Below, in pieces: positions 25,026 through 36,619 of a stretch of 64,000 bases of DNA. The notes beneath the pieces are model-generated. The model worked only from the letters and a program-made list of their open reading frames with translations, made no database searches and was not told the origin of the DNA. Each line of letters opens with the position of its first letter. The first letter of the stretch is position 1. Source of the DNA: Sipunculus nudus (Eukaryota; Annelida; Sipuncula; Golfingiida; Sipunculidae); NCBI GenBank assembly GCA_026874595.1, contig CM049310.1, forward strand, positions 39,313,558 to 39,377,557, given 5' to 3'. Made by a program: the position numbers and the translations under genes.

Positions 25026-25699
25026 CAATCTAGCTTGCTTGTGGATTTTATCCGGTTTTTATCAGTCTAGCTTGCTTATGGATCATTTCTGTTTTTTTTT
25101 TCAATTCAGCTTGCTTATGGATATTACCTGGGTTTTGTCTGTCCAGCTTTCATATGGATCTTATCAGGATTTTGTCAGTGTAAATTTGCTTATGGCTTTT
25201 ATCTTGTTTTGTTAATCTAGCTAGCTTGTGGATTATTTCCTGTTTTTTTTTTGTCAATTCAGCTTGATAATGGATCCTAGCTGTGTTTTGTAAGTCCAAT
25301 TTTCAATATGGATATTATCTGGTTTTCTTCAATCTATACTTGCTCATCAATCTTATCAGGTTTTGTCAGAGTTCTGCCGATCTAGCTTGCTTGTGATCAT
25401 TTCTGCTTTTGTCCATCCAGCTCGCATTTGGACCTAATCTGTTTTTTGTTAATCTATAGCTTCTTGTGGGTCATTTCTGATTTTTTTCAATCCAGATTGC
25501 TTAAGGATCTTAACTGGTTTTGGCAATCTTAACTTGCTTATTGAATTTTATTTTTTTTTTAATTTAACTTGTTTATCGATCTTATCTGGTCTTGTTTATC
25601 TAGCATGCTTATAGATCTTGTCTGGTTGTGTTTGTCTAGCTTGCTTTTGGGTCTTGTCTGTTTTTGTTAATCTAGCTTGGTAATATATCTTATCTGGTT

Positions 25700-27300
25700 T
25701 TCTTAATCTAGCTTTCCTATGGATCTTCACTGGTTTTGTTAATCTAGCTTGTTTATGGGTCTTCACTGGTTTTGTTAATCTAGCTTGTTTATGGGTCTTC
25801 ACTGGTTTTGTTGATCTAGCTTGTTTATGGGTCTTCACTGGTTTTGTTGATCTAGCTTGTTTATGGGTCTTCACTGGTTTTGTTGATCTAGCTTGCTTAT
25901 GGGTCTTCACTGGTTTTGTTGATCTAGCTTGCTTATGGGTCTTCACTGGTTTTGTTAATCTAGCTTGCTTATGGGCCTTCTCTGGTTTTGTTAATCTAGC
26001 TTGCTTATGGGCCTTCACTGGTTTTGTTAATCTAGCTTGCTTATGGGCCTTCACTGGTTTTGTTAATCTAGCTTGCTTATGGGCCTTCACTGGTTTTGTT
26101 AATCTAGCTTGCTTATGGCTCTTCACTGGTTTTGTTAATCTAGCTTGCTTATGGCTCTTCATTGGTTTTGTTAATCTAGCTTGCTTATGGCTCTTCACTG
26201 GTTTTGTTAATCTAGCTTGCTTATGGCTCTTCACTGGTTTTGTTAATCTAGCTTGCTTATGGCTCTTCACTGGTTTTGTTAATCTAGCTTGCTTATGGCT
26301 CTTCACTGGTTTTGTTAATCTAGCTTGCTTATGGCTCTTCACTGGTTTTGTTAATCTAGCTTGCTTATGGCTCTTCACTGGTTTTGTTAATCTAGCTTGC
26401 TTATGGCTCTTCACTGGTTTTGTTAATCTAGCTTGCTTATGGCTCTTCACTGGTTTTGATCATCTAGCTTGCTTATGGCTCTTCACTGGTTTTGATAATC
26501 TAGCTGCTCATGGCTCTTCACTGGTTTTGTTAATCTAGCTTGCTCATGGCTCTTCACTGGTTTTGTTAATCTAGCTTGCTCATGGCTCTTCACTGGTTTT
26601 GTTAATCAAGCTTGCTCATGGGTCTTCACTGGTTTTGTTAATCTAGCTTGCTCATGGGTCTTCACTGGTTTTGTTAATCTAGCTTGCTCATGGGTCTTCA
26701 CTGGTTTTGTTGATCTAGCTTGCTCATGGGTCTTCACTGGTTTTGTTGATCTAGCTTGCTCATGGGTCTTCACTGGTTTTGTTGATCTAGCTTGCTCATG
26801 GGTCTTCACTGGTTTTGTTGATCTAGCTTGCTCATGGGTCTTCACTGGTTTTGTTGATCTAGCTTGCTCATGGGTCTTCACTGGTTTTGTTGATCTAGCT
26901 TGCTCATGGGTCTTCACTGGTTTTGTTGATCTAGCTTGCTCATGGGTCTTCACTGGTTTTGTTGATCTAGCTTGCTCATGGGTCTTCACTGGTTTTGTTA
27001 ATCTAGCTTGCTTATGGCTCTTCACTGGTTTTGTTAATCTAGCTTGCTTATGGCTCTTCACTGGTTTTGTTAATCTAGCTTGCTTATGGCTCTTCACTGG
27101 TTTTGTTAATCTAGCTTGCTCATGGCTCTTCACTGGTTTTGTTAATCTAGCTTGCTTATGGCTCTTCACTGGTTTTGTTAATCTAGCTTGCTTATGGCTC
27201 TTCACTGGTTTTGTTAATCTAGCTTGCTTATGGATCTTCACTGGTTTTGTTAATCTAGCTTGCTTATGGATCTTCACTGGTTTTGTTAATCAAGCTTGCT
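25700..27300. repeat. Homogeneous 36-bp array, frame-preserving on the minus strand
   Basis: About 44 copies of a 36-bp unit (GTTAATCTAGCTTGCTTATG then GCTCTTCACTGGTTTT). Because 36 is a multiple of three, the minus strand stays open for 284 codons (26450-25596) and 223 codons (27277-26606), each a 12-residue repeat K(S/T/A)H(K/E)QAR(L/S)TKPV. Sub-types come in blocks, with the KTH-to-KSH order seen twice (25740-26460 and 26600-27220), suggesting a segmental doubling. Short-indel copies near 26460-26600 break the frame. I see no start context or introns that would make this a gene. It ends about 120 bp before copy B. Confidence 0.9.
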
Positions 27301-27423
27301 TATAGATCTTATCTGGCTTTTGTCGGACATCTGTACTCTGTTCGGTCATTGGTATAACCATCTTTAAGGGATTTCATTTCAACACAGTTTTCTATTGTTT
27401 ATAAACAGTTGTTCATTTTTCAG

Positions 27424-27499
27424 ATCCAGAGGGCCATGCAAGCTCACGGGACTTTGGTGCGAAAATGTATCCTGCTGGCAGCTTTCACAAGCATTACTG
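27424..27499 (+). CDS. Copy B exon with start codon and signal peptide
   Basis: The acceptor-like GTTCATTTTTCAG precedes 12 untranslated bases, ATG at 27436, and 64 coding nt encoding MQAHGTLVRKCILLAAFTSI plus T and a split Gly. Basic n-region (VRK) and core CILLAAFTSI. Untranslated and coding lengths equal those of copies A and C. TTTATAAAC lies about 37 bases before the ATG. Confidence 0.65.
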
Positions 27500-28210
27500 G
27501 TATATAAGTATTTTCAACATGATCAATGTATATTTTTTTTTCGTGAGAGTAGGAGAAAATGTGATAGTGTTCAGTTGGATAGTCGCCTTGAAATACCACT
27601 TCTGTTTAAAGGGTGTGAAGGTGATATGAATTCCCCGTCCTCTTCGCCAATGGGGCTTCTCTCTAAAAAAATATCTCACACACACATATGCAACCATTCA
27701 TGTAATAACTAATATAAACACTAAAGTGTTTTTGACTTAACTTATAAAAATGATGATGAATAAATGATGATGTCTGGCAATATTCATGAAAATAAACATT
27801 AAGCTAAAACATTCCAGGAACAAGTACACGTGCAAAAAACTAGATGCCAATGGGTCACGACGCTAAGCTGCTGTTTATAAGGAAAATTTTTAAAAACTAC
27901 AAAAGAGGATGTTATTTTTTTTTTTACCTCAAATAAACAGGGTTCTTCCTTTATTACAGGTTATGTGTATACATATGAAAGATGGAAGGTTGGGTATTAC
28001 AAGGTTTGGCTTAAAATGTGTCTACCGTGTTTTTGAAGATGGGTTTCTGTGACCTTTATTAACCTTTGACATTGTTATCTCAAAACAAAAGGGTTTTTTC
28101 TCCAATCAGAAGGTGATCATTATGTAAAAGATTTGGGATGAACATTTAGCTACAAATGTGTCCGAGGATTTCAAGAATGGGTTCCTATGACCTTGACCTT
28201 GTGACCTCAA

Positions 28211-28259
<49 letters not shown>

Positions 28260-31081
28260 TATATCATTTCTTTTCCTTCGACAGGTCTAACAATCATCGA
28301 GATCGGCTCGTGCAAGTCCAATTTCGTAAACGACACGACTGTGATTCTTGTAAAAGCAAGAGGCCACCAGATGGCGCATCTTGGCTGTGGCTGCACGGCT
28401 TACGTCAATGGTTTCCTCAGCGCAGATTTCAACGTAAGCTTCGCAACAACAGACAAATCATGTGATGAACAAATTTCAATGACCTGTAACGGAGAAACCG
28501 GCTTCCAGTCTTGCTCCAGCTTGGACAGTAACGTTTCACAGACATACGGCATATCGAATGTTCCATGTAACATGAGCATAAATTACACATGGCGGGGGCA
28601 AGGAAGGAATCGAGGATACGTCCACACTATCTTACAAGGTAAAAATTGATTTTTAGAATCACACGTTCTTATAAGATACATGCGAGGCCACATCTACATT
28701 ATCTAATCAGCAAATGAATCTTAGATATGTTTCATTGTCCGTTACACTTTTTAAGTAATCTTTCTTTCGGAAAAGACTACAATATAGTCTGACACTTGTC
28801 GGACAGACAGGCACTAAAATTCGTGTTAAGAGTCCCAGGACACTAACATGAATCGTGCTTCTCCTCAATCATTATAAAAGACAGGCTTCACTACAAAATG
28901 TTAGTGGAGTCAGTAAGTTTGAAAAGAATCCAGATCTTGCTAATGCACAAAAATAAAGAAACCCATCCATATGCAACTTGGCAGAACAGGACGGTGTGTC
29001 GGCATATTTCTGTCTCTTCCTTGTTACGAGCTTCAAGCTTACAGTATCAGATTCCTCCGCCTGAGGTCAGTGTTCATGGTGACTGGTAATCTTTGGGACA
29101 CAGGCGTACATATTATAGGTTGGTGACTTTTTAATTATCTTATACACGGTATCCTTTGAACTTCTTGGTTAATTTCCTGATCAGTCAACCGAGTACAAAA
29201 CACAAGGTTTTATACCTACGTTCGCCGCATTAAGTTCATGTATAAAATGCAAAGTTTGTGCATGGATTGCTGTTTTGCACATGCAATTTTACCCTTATAA
29301 ATTCTGAAACTAAAATATAGTTTTTCTCCCCAGGAAATCGAAGCATGTTTATTTTGCTTATATCCCAGTTCTCGCTCGATTATTAATGAACCCTAATGAA
29401 CCTTGCCTATCACTCTCACACCTGTATAAGTGTGCGTATGCCCACCATGCGTGTCTTGTAAACCTCACATAATATACCATACCCAGTCTATACTTTATCT
29501 TAGATCATACCAAATATATACAGGATCAAAATCTTGATAAGGCCGGCTGAAGGTATTGTTCGCAGCCAACCAGTTTTCACCGAAACCACTGAATGCTTTA
29601 CCCCATGTAACTTCTCTACAGTCTCTTGAATAGAACTTTTCCACGTTCACTGCCTGTAACGATTTTCGGCAATGTTTGGTTCAAATTGGAAAATCAAATA
29701 CAAATCGGTAAGAATACTCCGGTAAGAATATCGCCATTAAATCTAAGGTATTATTATTATTATTATTATTAATCATCTTAGATATAACAAAATATGATCT
29801 TTTTTTTTTTTTGCTATAACGCACCCGATCACTCAGTGTCAATGGTTGCCGGTAGATATCGCAACTTTGGTGTGAAAGGTTTATTGCTTCGACAATCAGA
29901 CGATCTGCCGGATATACGAATACAGCGTATACACGTTGAATTATGTTCCACTGGGTAATTTTAACTGCTTTGTGACAACAGGGAGCAGGGCTGTGAGGGT
30001 AATTTGCAGACCAACAAGTAAGAAGGCCTCGGGTCAGCTTTCATCAGGGACTGTCGTGGTCCTCATCATCAGTGGAATAAGCATTTTGGTCATCGTCACA
30101 GTCGTCGCTCTTCACTTGTGGAGGTGAGAAGAGTGGGTCACATGGTGCTTCTATAATAAAATAATGATACTCGGTCACTGTAATGGAAACTGCTCTGGAA
30201 TCAGATGCAGATCCAAGGGGGTCCGGAACAACCCCCCCCCCCCCCTATCTTTTTTTCAAGTTTTAAGACTATTTTTAAGGCCTAGACTCTCTCTTTTCCT
30301 GACTAGTTCATTTTGATTTAGGTTTAGGTATTAGTTCTCCAGGATTAGACCTCTCCTTTTTTTTCGAAATCCTCGATAAATCCCTGGGAATTCATATTCA
30401 GATGATATTTAGTCCCGAATGTACAGGTATTTACCCCGTTAAATATTTTCTACCCCTTATAACTCAAATGTCCTAATAACTATGTTAGACCAAAAGCTTG
30501 CCATTTTAACAAGTGTGAAGTGTTAAGTGCAGCTCCTTAAACCTTTGGTCCAAGAAACATGAATACAAAATTTAATATAATCTCTTTATAAGGAAGGGAC
30601 TATACTTGACACGGTGTATATATTTTCAATTAAGGGTCCAGTTACTTTGCAAAACCATGAACTTTTATTAAAGTGTTATTCAAATTTTAATGCAATCAAC
30701 TGTAACAATAGTTTTAATTTAAAGATGTGATTATTTCGTGGACTGTCTCTGTGGTTTGTCTTTCTCTATGCATGATGTATAAATGTGTGTATTAACAGAA
30801 TATGTAGCAGTCCAACATCCTTGTGTGCTTACACTATTTGTTAGCGCACACATGTAAACAAAATATTTCTACAAATTATCACTTTGTTTTAACTTTAAAG
30901 GCGCCGGATAAGACCGCTGGAAGAACCGTATTCCCCACTCGATGTAGATACAACCAATGACCAATCAGACAGCGGCCAAACAGGCGCTGACCAATCACCG
31001 AGTCCTTCTGGTCAACCAGTGACTGGAACTTCGAATGAGGAGAATGGAACTGTTGATGACCATCTTATATTACAGGACTAA
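27436..31081 (+). CDS. Copy B: type I membrane protein of an unrecognised family (4 coding exons)
   Basis: Coding exons 27436-27499, 28285-28638, 29982-30123 and 30901-31081 total 741 nt: 246 residues and TAA, no internal stop. Introns have phases 1, 1, 2 and good splice sites (acceptors TTTTCCTTCGACAG, TTGTGACAACAG, AACTTTAAAG; donors GTATAT, GTAAAA, GTGAGA). Order: signal peptide 1-21; ectodomain 22-161 with eight cysteines (31, 56, 58, 81, 89, 98, 116, 148) and five sequons (N37, N71, N104, N117, N121); membrane span about 162-185; tail 187-246 with RRIRPLEEPYSPL. Even cysteine number and heavy glycosylation suit a secreted-side domain with disulfides. It is the best-preserved family member here. 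I do not recognise the domain; an Ig-like or other small beta fold cannot be told apart by eye. Function unknown. Confidence 0.7.
28215..28264. repeat. (TA)n microsatellite in copy B intron 1
   Basis: TA run ending 20 bases before the ectodomain exon acceptor. Its length variation could affect splicing of that exon (inference). Confidence 0.85.
28285..28638 (+). CDS. Copy B ectodomain exon (phase 1-1)
   Basis: 354 nt, 118 codons, symmetric phase 1-1 like a shuffled extracellular module. Landmarks: IGSCKS, HLGCGCTAY, TTDKSCDEQISMTC, SCSSLDSNVSQTYG, PCNMSINYTW and a closing GQGRNRGYVHT. Five N-glycosylation sequons fall here. Confidence 0.72.
28639..29981. other. Copy B intron 2
   Basis: Contains a (TTA)n run at about 29748-29770 and a T run near 29800. 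A 35-codon open stretch just before the next exon (from 29876) is out of phase with the preceding exon, so I treat it as intron. Confidence 0.5.
29982..30123 (+). CDS. Copy B membrane-span exon
   Basis: Starts in phase 1 after TTGTGACAACAG, gives GSRAVRVICRPTSKKASGQL, then a span VVVLIISGISILVIVTVVAL closing LHLWR, and leaves phase 2 at AG|GTGAGA. Cys148 sits just outside the membrane. Confidence 0.75.
30901..31081 (+). CDS. Copy B cytoplasmic-tail exon
   Basis: 181 nt after AACTTTAAAG; RRIRPLEEPYSPLDVD, then two DQS motifs separated by SGQTGA, ending DDHLILQD and TAA. YSPL fits YxxPhi. HLIL near the end is a leucine-rich close unlike copies A and C. Confidence 0.72.
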
Positions 31082-31270
31082 CACTGATTTAAAATCCTAC
31101 TGCTGCCAGGGGTACAATCACTAGGATAAAACCGAAGACTTTTCCGGATGAAAAGTATAGCGGAGGACCACTAGAAGGAGATTACCCAAGAAAATTGTGT
31201 GTTTAATGAATAATCAGAACAACCTAGAGAATTACTGATTTAAAGCACCCAGACGAAGAGTTGCCATAGA

Positions 31271-31276
31271 AATAAA
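31271..31276 (+). promoter_or_regulatory. Candidate polyadenylation signal of copy B
   Basis: First canonical AATAAA after the stop, 190 bases downstream. Cleavage would then fall near 31290-31300. Confidence 0.45.
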
Positions 31277-31281
31277 ACGAT

Positions 31282-31880
31282 ACAGGTGGTACATATCTGA
31301 TTATACTAACTAGATCTTAATATAATATGTTCATATAATAACCCGAAAAAAATAGAAAAAACTCACGTAAACTATAGGTACCCGATGATACTGATATTTC
31401 ATAGTTACTTATATGCCATAAATCTAAAGCCATTTAAAGTAACCCATTACTTAAGTATCTGCATGTGTACCACATATGGCTGTGCCAGGACAGAGTTTTG
31501 TAATAACGTCGGTATCTCAGTTTTGTTTGCTATTTCGATGTATTGACACTGTAATATTGCATTTGTTGCTAAATGCCGTCCTGTGTTCATTCAGTGAGAG
31601 ATGTTAATATATTATTTATGCTTAATTCATCTTCAATAACTGAGGGATTAATTACAAAGGGAGGTGACATTTTTTTATCTTTTATAAACAGAAATATTAT
31701 TTTATTTCAATTCTGATATTATTAAGAAAAGTGTAAAGTAAAAATTGTTCCCGGCATTGTGGGCAATATACACGGCATTGCAAAACCATAATCGTATAAA
31801 CGTATAAATGTTATTCTCGTTGTTGCCTTTTGTACTTGTTGATAAAGATTTTACTGAATATTGTAGTGCATGTATCTATG
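31282..31880. other. Intergenic, no gene seen
   Basis: AT-rich sequence downstream of copy B with no recognisable element. Confidence 0.4.
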
Positions 31881-32029
31881 CAGTGGCGGAGCCGGAGGGG
31901 CTCTTTTTGAGCCGCACCCACCTTTTTCAGGGGTTTGAACCAATTTTAGCCCGCCTGGGACCCTTCGTTTTAGAATCAGGGAACCTTTCTGGTTAGACAA
32001 TCCCCTTTCCAAAATCCCGATCGCCACTG
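31881..32029. mobile_element. CAGTGGCGGAGCC MITE
   Basis: Ends CAGTGGCGGAGCCGG and (inverted) GATCGCCACTG, 149 bp, flanked by CTATG and TTATG (4/5 match). Same family as 18590, 24191 and 38991. Confidence 0.65.
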
Positions 32030-32422
32030 TTATGTGTGTGTATGTAATATAACGTTAAGCGAAGGTTAATAATTACAGATGATAGGTTAAAAAGAAAATA
32101 AACCATAGAAAGAACAAGTCGTCTGAGGACAATAGAGCTCGCCGGCACTTACGTTCTTTTAGAAGCGCAAGATTTCCGCTGCCTCGGGAGCGTAGCCGGC
32201 ACTGGGCATTCAGAAAAGAAAGAGCACCACGATCAGTTACAACAGAAAGTTTACAATTATGCGGGAATTATTAATGTGTGACAGTTTGTAGAACAAAGCA
32301 TGCATGCATGCAGTACAACGTGTACCGGCCGGGCCATTGAGGTCAACTATAGGCAGTGTAGCTTGCCCTCCAGCGTGAATTCTGGGCTTAAGCGATACCC
32401 GATACGTATTGACGATATATAT

Positions 32423-32474
<52 letters not shown>

Positions 32475-33059
32475 CGTCATATCAAGCTGGCGTATTCTTA
32501 TGTTTCGCTCAAACGATCGAGCCACATGTCACAATATACACTTCAGTGTTGGAAGGCACTCATTTCGTTTCATTAATGCCATAAGATATGTAATATTTAG
32601 ATATGTAATATCTTTCTTTTCTTTAAACTCACATGCTTAACCATGTCACTCAGTGCTAATTAGCAGCTAAACCTATAATGCATGCCTTCGCGATAACCAC
32701 TGGTAATGGATTAGTCGGTAACCAACTACATTGCTGTTTCAAAATATAAACTTCGGTTTTTCTTCATTAAAACTCATATTTGACAAGCTTGGTATAAGGT
32801 TGTGAGCACATAGATATGTGAACCAACGTAAGTGTAGATGCAGTTTTATGATAAGGTGTCGTCTGCAACTGTGCTGAACATTCGGTCTCTTAGTTCAAGG
32901 TAAAATCAATGGTGAATTCTGTCCTCGGATATGGGGCTATACTGTTCAACAATTGATCTGTAGTAAAGGCGAACAAACTAGAAAGTGTTAAGCGCAAAGG
33001 TATGCTATTGTGCACTGGCGCAACACAGTGTTACAGCAGCACACAACTGTTAATAAACT
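32030..33059. other. Intergenic with microsatellite and repeat fragment
   Basis: The fragment at about 32147-32195 is an inverted relative of 19029-19071. A (TA)n run lies at 32426-32472. No gene seen. Confidence 0.4.
32426..32472. repeat. (TA)n microsatellite
   Basis: TA run of about 47 bases. Confidence 0.88.
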
Positions 33060-33760
33060 TGGTTGGCCTACATCGTATGGATGAAGAAAGTAAAAATTAT
33101 CACAATTTTCTATAACATTATAAACAATCTGGGTCCTCCTTATCTGATAGAGACATTATCGGGCTTTAAATGCAAACAAGTCTCGTATAACCTTAAAAAT
33201 GCCAGCTAGTACAGAGTACCAGTATTCAGACTCAATGCCGGACAACACTCATTTATTCCTAAGGCAGTTAAAATTCGAAATTCCTTACCAGAAAAGGTGA
33301 AAACAATTACTTCTACCACTGCATTCAAAAATGCTCTTTGCGCTATGTTTTATAAAAAAGCCCCTAAATTTTTTCTTCGGTGGCATACGACGTGATAATA
33401 TCCTATACACACGCGGTTATGCACTGACTGCACCACCCTAAACAGTATTGTTTAAGGTCAACTGAACTGAAAAGCCAACTCGTGAATTTGATCTCGCCGA
33501 CGAAACTGTTGTTCATTATTTCTTAGACTGTCCACTTTATATTGAACAGACGCTCACTTCTTGCTATAGTTTGCAGGAATTTTGCTGTTTTGCATTTCCC
33601 CATTTAACTGAAAATTACTCTAGGAAAACTAAGTTAGAAATAGTTAGGATTTTACTTTGTGGCTGCTGCTCCCTGACTACTATAGATAATTTTAAACTCA
33701 TATTTCACTTTTGCAGATACAAAAGGGACACAAAACGATTTTGATTTTGATAGTAATTTC
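33060..33760 (+). mobile_element. 3' end of a decayed non-LTR retrotransposon
   Basis: Plus-strand frames with stops give INNLGPPYL, YNLKN, VPVFRLNAGQHSFIPKAV, NSLPEKVKTI and TAFKNAL, then ADETVVHYFLDCPLY, the characteristic C-terminal region after the reverse transcriptase in Jockey/CR1-like elements. It ends in an A/T-rich tail. The rest of the element is missing: a 5'-truncated insertion. Confidence 0.75.
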
Positions 33761-34098
33761 ATTTCAACTGTCTGATACTTTTATCGATCTGATGTAACTA
33801 TGTAATAGGCACTTTGAATGTGCAGTATGTGTGTGTGTGTGTGTGTGTGTTATTTTATTATGTTTGTTCACATTATGTCAGTGTTACTATGTTCACTTTT
33901 CATCACTATGTATTTGTACTGAATCTTTGTGTGTTTATATGTTTCCCAGAAGAAAAACATTAACATTAGCCTAACGGCTATTTTTGTAATCCTGATTAAA
34001 TAAATATGTTTAAACCAAATATATGTTTAAACTACTTGCGTCTTACATAATCTGACCCTCTGTGTTTTATCTCACCATTTACAACTTATTGGCCGGTT

Positions 34099-34400
34099 GT
34101 GGAGCGTGGTGGCGGAATGGTTAGTGCGCTGGACTTGAGAACGCAAGGTTGTTGGTTCGCGTCCCGTTCAGACTCCCGTCTGGGCGAATGCTCATAGCCT
34201 TAGTCTTTCCGGCAAGGATGCACTCTCTTGGCCCAGGAGTGAATGAGTACTGGTCATGGGCGGCAGGCAAATGTAGAACGAATAATCTTGGGTTTTACAA
34301 GCTACACGGATATCTATCAACCTATGATTGTTGAATGAAATACTGGAATTGTTTCTTGTTCAATAATAAAATCCTGGCTAAATGCCGATTCTCTCCCAGA
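34099..34400 (+). mobile_element. tRNA-derived SINE
   Basis: A tRNA-like head has a box A region GTGGCGGAATGGTTAG (about 34109) and box B GGTTCGCGTCCC (about 34154). It is followed by a non-tRNA body (CTTTCCGGCAAGGATGCACT) and a tail with TTCAATAATAAAATCCTGGC. The head does not fold as a full clean tRNA, and the extended body argues for a SINE and not a tRNA gene. Confidence 0.75.
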
Positions 34401-34584
34401 CCAAGGAATGCTCTCAATCAATGATAGATTTACTTACTCCTATAGACCACTTATACTCGGTTATATGTAAGTTTCTTATCAAATTATCATATCTTTGAAA
34501 AAAAGCTAACCGCCTATTCCAGATATATCTTTAACATTACGTATTCCTTTATCCAATCAAAAACGATGAAAATGATTTTTAAAA

Positions 34585-35605
34585 CAATGACTGGTGTAAT
34601 ATAACACAATATAACAATGACTAATGTAATATAACACAATATAACAATGACTAATGTAATATAACACAATATAACAATGACTAATGTAATATACCACAAT
34701 AAAACAATGACTAATGTAATATAACCTAATATAACAATGACTAATGTAATATAACACAATATAACAACGACTAATGTAATATAACACAATATAACAACGA
34801 CTAATGTAATATAACACAATATAACAACGACTAATGTAATATAACACAATATAACAACGACTAATGTAAAATAACACAATATAACAACGACTAATGTAAT
34901 ATAACATAATATAACAACGACTAATGTTATATAACACAATATAACAATGACTAATGTAATATAACACAATGTAACAACGACTAATGTAATATAACACAAT
35001 ATAACAACGACTAATGTTATATAACACAATATAACAACGACTAATGTAATATAACACAATATAACAACGACTAATGTAATATAACACAATATAACAACGA
35101 CTAATGTAATATAACACAATATAACAACGACTAATGTAATATAACACAATATAACAACGACTAATGTTATATAACACAATATAACAATGACTAATGTAAT
35201 ATAACACAATATAACAACGACTAATGTAATATAACACAATATAACAACGACTAATGTAATATAACACAATATAACAACGACTAATGTAATATAACACAAT
35301 ATGACAATGACAAATGTTATATAACACAATATAACAATGACTAATGTAATTTAACACAATAAAACAATGACTAATGTGATATAACCAAATATAACAATGA
35401 CTAATGTAATATAACACAATAACAATGACTAATGTAATATAACCCAATATAACAAGGACTAATGCAATATAACACAATATAACAATGACTAATGTAATAT
35501 AACACAATGTAACAATGATTTATGTAATATAACACAATATAACAATGACTAATGTAACATAACACAATATAAAAATGACTGACGCAATATAATACACTAT
35601 AGCAC
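34585..35605. repeat. 30-bp tandem array
   Basis: About 34 copies of a 30-bp unit (TAATGTAATATAACACAATA plus TAACAACGAC). The central block has ACGAC, the edges ATGAC, as expected if the centre was homogenised most recently. A 2-base deletion near 35420 shifts the phase. Both long minus-strand frames (10-residue repeats) are products of the period. Confidence 0.92.
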
Positions 35606-35710
35606 AAGGGGAAACCCAAAGGAAAATCCAGTGATCATCGTGACAGCGGTTTCAATAATATTAAACTAGTGTTCCTACTTGCCGTCCTTTCGGTATGTCA
35701 CTTAATCTAA

Positions 35711-35711
<1 letters not shown>

Positions 35712-35798
<87 letters not shown>

Positions 35799-35803
35799 TA
35801 TAT
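35712..35803. repeat. Interrupted (TA)n microsatellite
   Basis: About 92 bases of TA with two single-base interruptions. Confidence 0.88.
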
Positions 35804-35979
35804 GCATTAAATTGCCTTTGCTATCAGTGGCGGATCAAGAGGGGGCGCCTTTGGCGGGCGGCCCCCCGTTGAGCTGCAAGATCTCTCATTTTATCCAATT
35901 TCCCAATATTTGTGATTAATTTTCGGGGGTTTTTTTTATATTTTTTTATTAATGATCAATTAGATTTAATTAAAGTTAT

Positions 35980-36175
35980 CTGCACTTTATTACTTTCAAA
36001 TTTATTAGTTGAGTATAGGGATCTTTATGAACAGCTGCAGAACAACTGCAGAACAACAGGCCCTGGTTGGGGTCGACGGTGAACAATCTCACGGCTCTGG
36101 TGATACCGGTACTCGAACTCGCGGTCTGTGCTCTTAGGAGTCCTGTGTGCTGACAAGACCACGAAACCCGGTAAA
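35980..36175 (-). mobile_element. Possible tRNA-derived SINE
   Basis: On the minus strand GAGTTCGAGTACCGG resembles a box B, about 40 bases after a degenerate box-A-like region (TCGTGGTCTTGTCAG). The body continues through repeats of GCAGTTGTTCTGCAG. Much less clear than the SINE at 34099. Confidence 0.35.
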
Positions 36176-36582
36176 ATGCAAAGTTTAACATAAGACTTCA
36201 ACATATATGTTATTTCACTCCGAGCATTGATTTAAAAGATAATGTTTTGCAAGTTACTGAAATTTTATATCCTAATTTTGAAGAAATATAAATATTAAAT
36301 ATTGAACCTCTCTACAGTTTGACTACATAACGCAAAGATATAAGGAAACAGTTTTTCAGGAACAGAAATTCCTCTTTTTTTGTGAAAATTGCCTTAAAAT
36401 GTCCTTTTTACATTGCATATTCAAAGAGTTTCCCAATATGGGAGGGGGATACCCTCCCCATGTACCTGTAACTAACCTTAATGAAACCATGGTTCATAAG
36501 TGAAAATAATAAAAAAAATCATATTTTCATATCCTAAAACATATAACGTATAGTAATAATAATATTATTAATAAAAGTTATA

Positions 36583-36619
<37 letters not shown>

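Larger units (their letters stand above)
23880..25700. repeat. Degenerate flank of the 36-bp array
   Basis: Diverged, irregularly spaced copies of a unit with AATCTAGCTTGCTTATGGAT and CTGGTTTTGTC run from here into the homogeneous array. They are split by insertions: 24010-24530 (containing the MITE at 24191) and the hAT-like element at 24690-25025. This looks like the older edge of the array. Confidence 0.8.

Noticed and set aside
25596-27277. 284- and 223-codon minus-strand frames as a repeat-protein gene
   Set aside because: A 36-bp period without stops stays open automatically. There is no start context, intron or non-repeat end, and the frame breaks at indel copies. Kept as a repeat and a finding only.
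29876-29981. 35-codon protein-like stretch directly before the copy B membrane exon (VYCFDNQTICRIYEYSVYTL)
   Set aside because: Joining it to the ectodomain exon would break the phase. The acceptor at 29981 fits phase 1 exactly and gives the same architecture as copy A.
34099-34175. Functional tRNA gene
   Set aside because: Box A/B-like sequences are present, but the arms do not pair cleanly and a SINE body and tail follow.
34514-35507. Two overlapping long minus-strand frames (271 and 316 codons)
   Set aside because: Both come from the 30-bp period; two frames open on the same strand is a sign of repetition, not coding.
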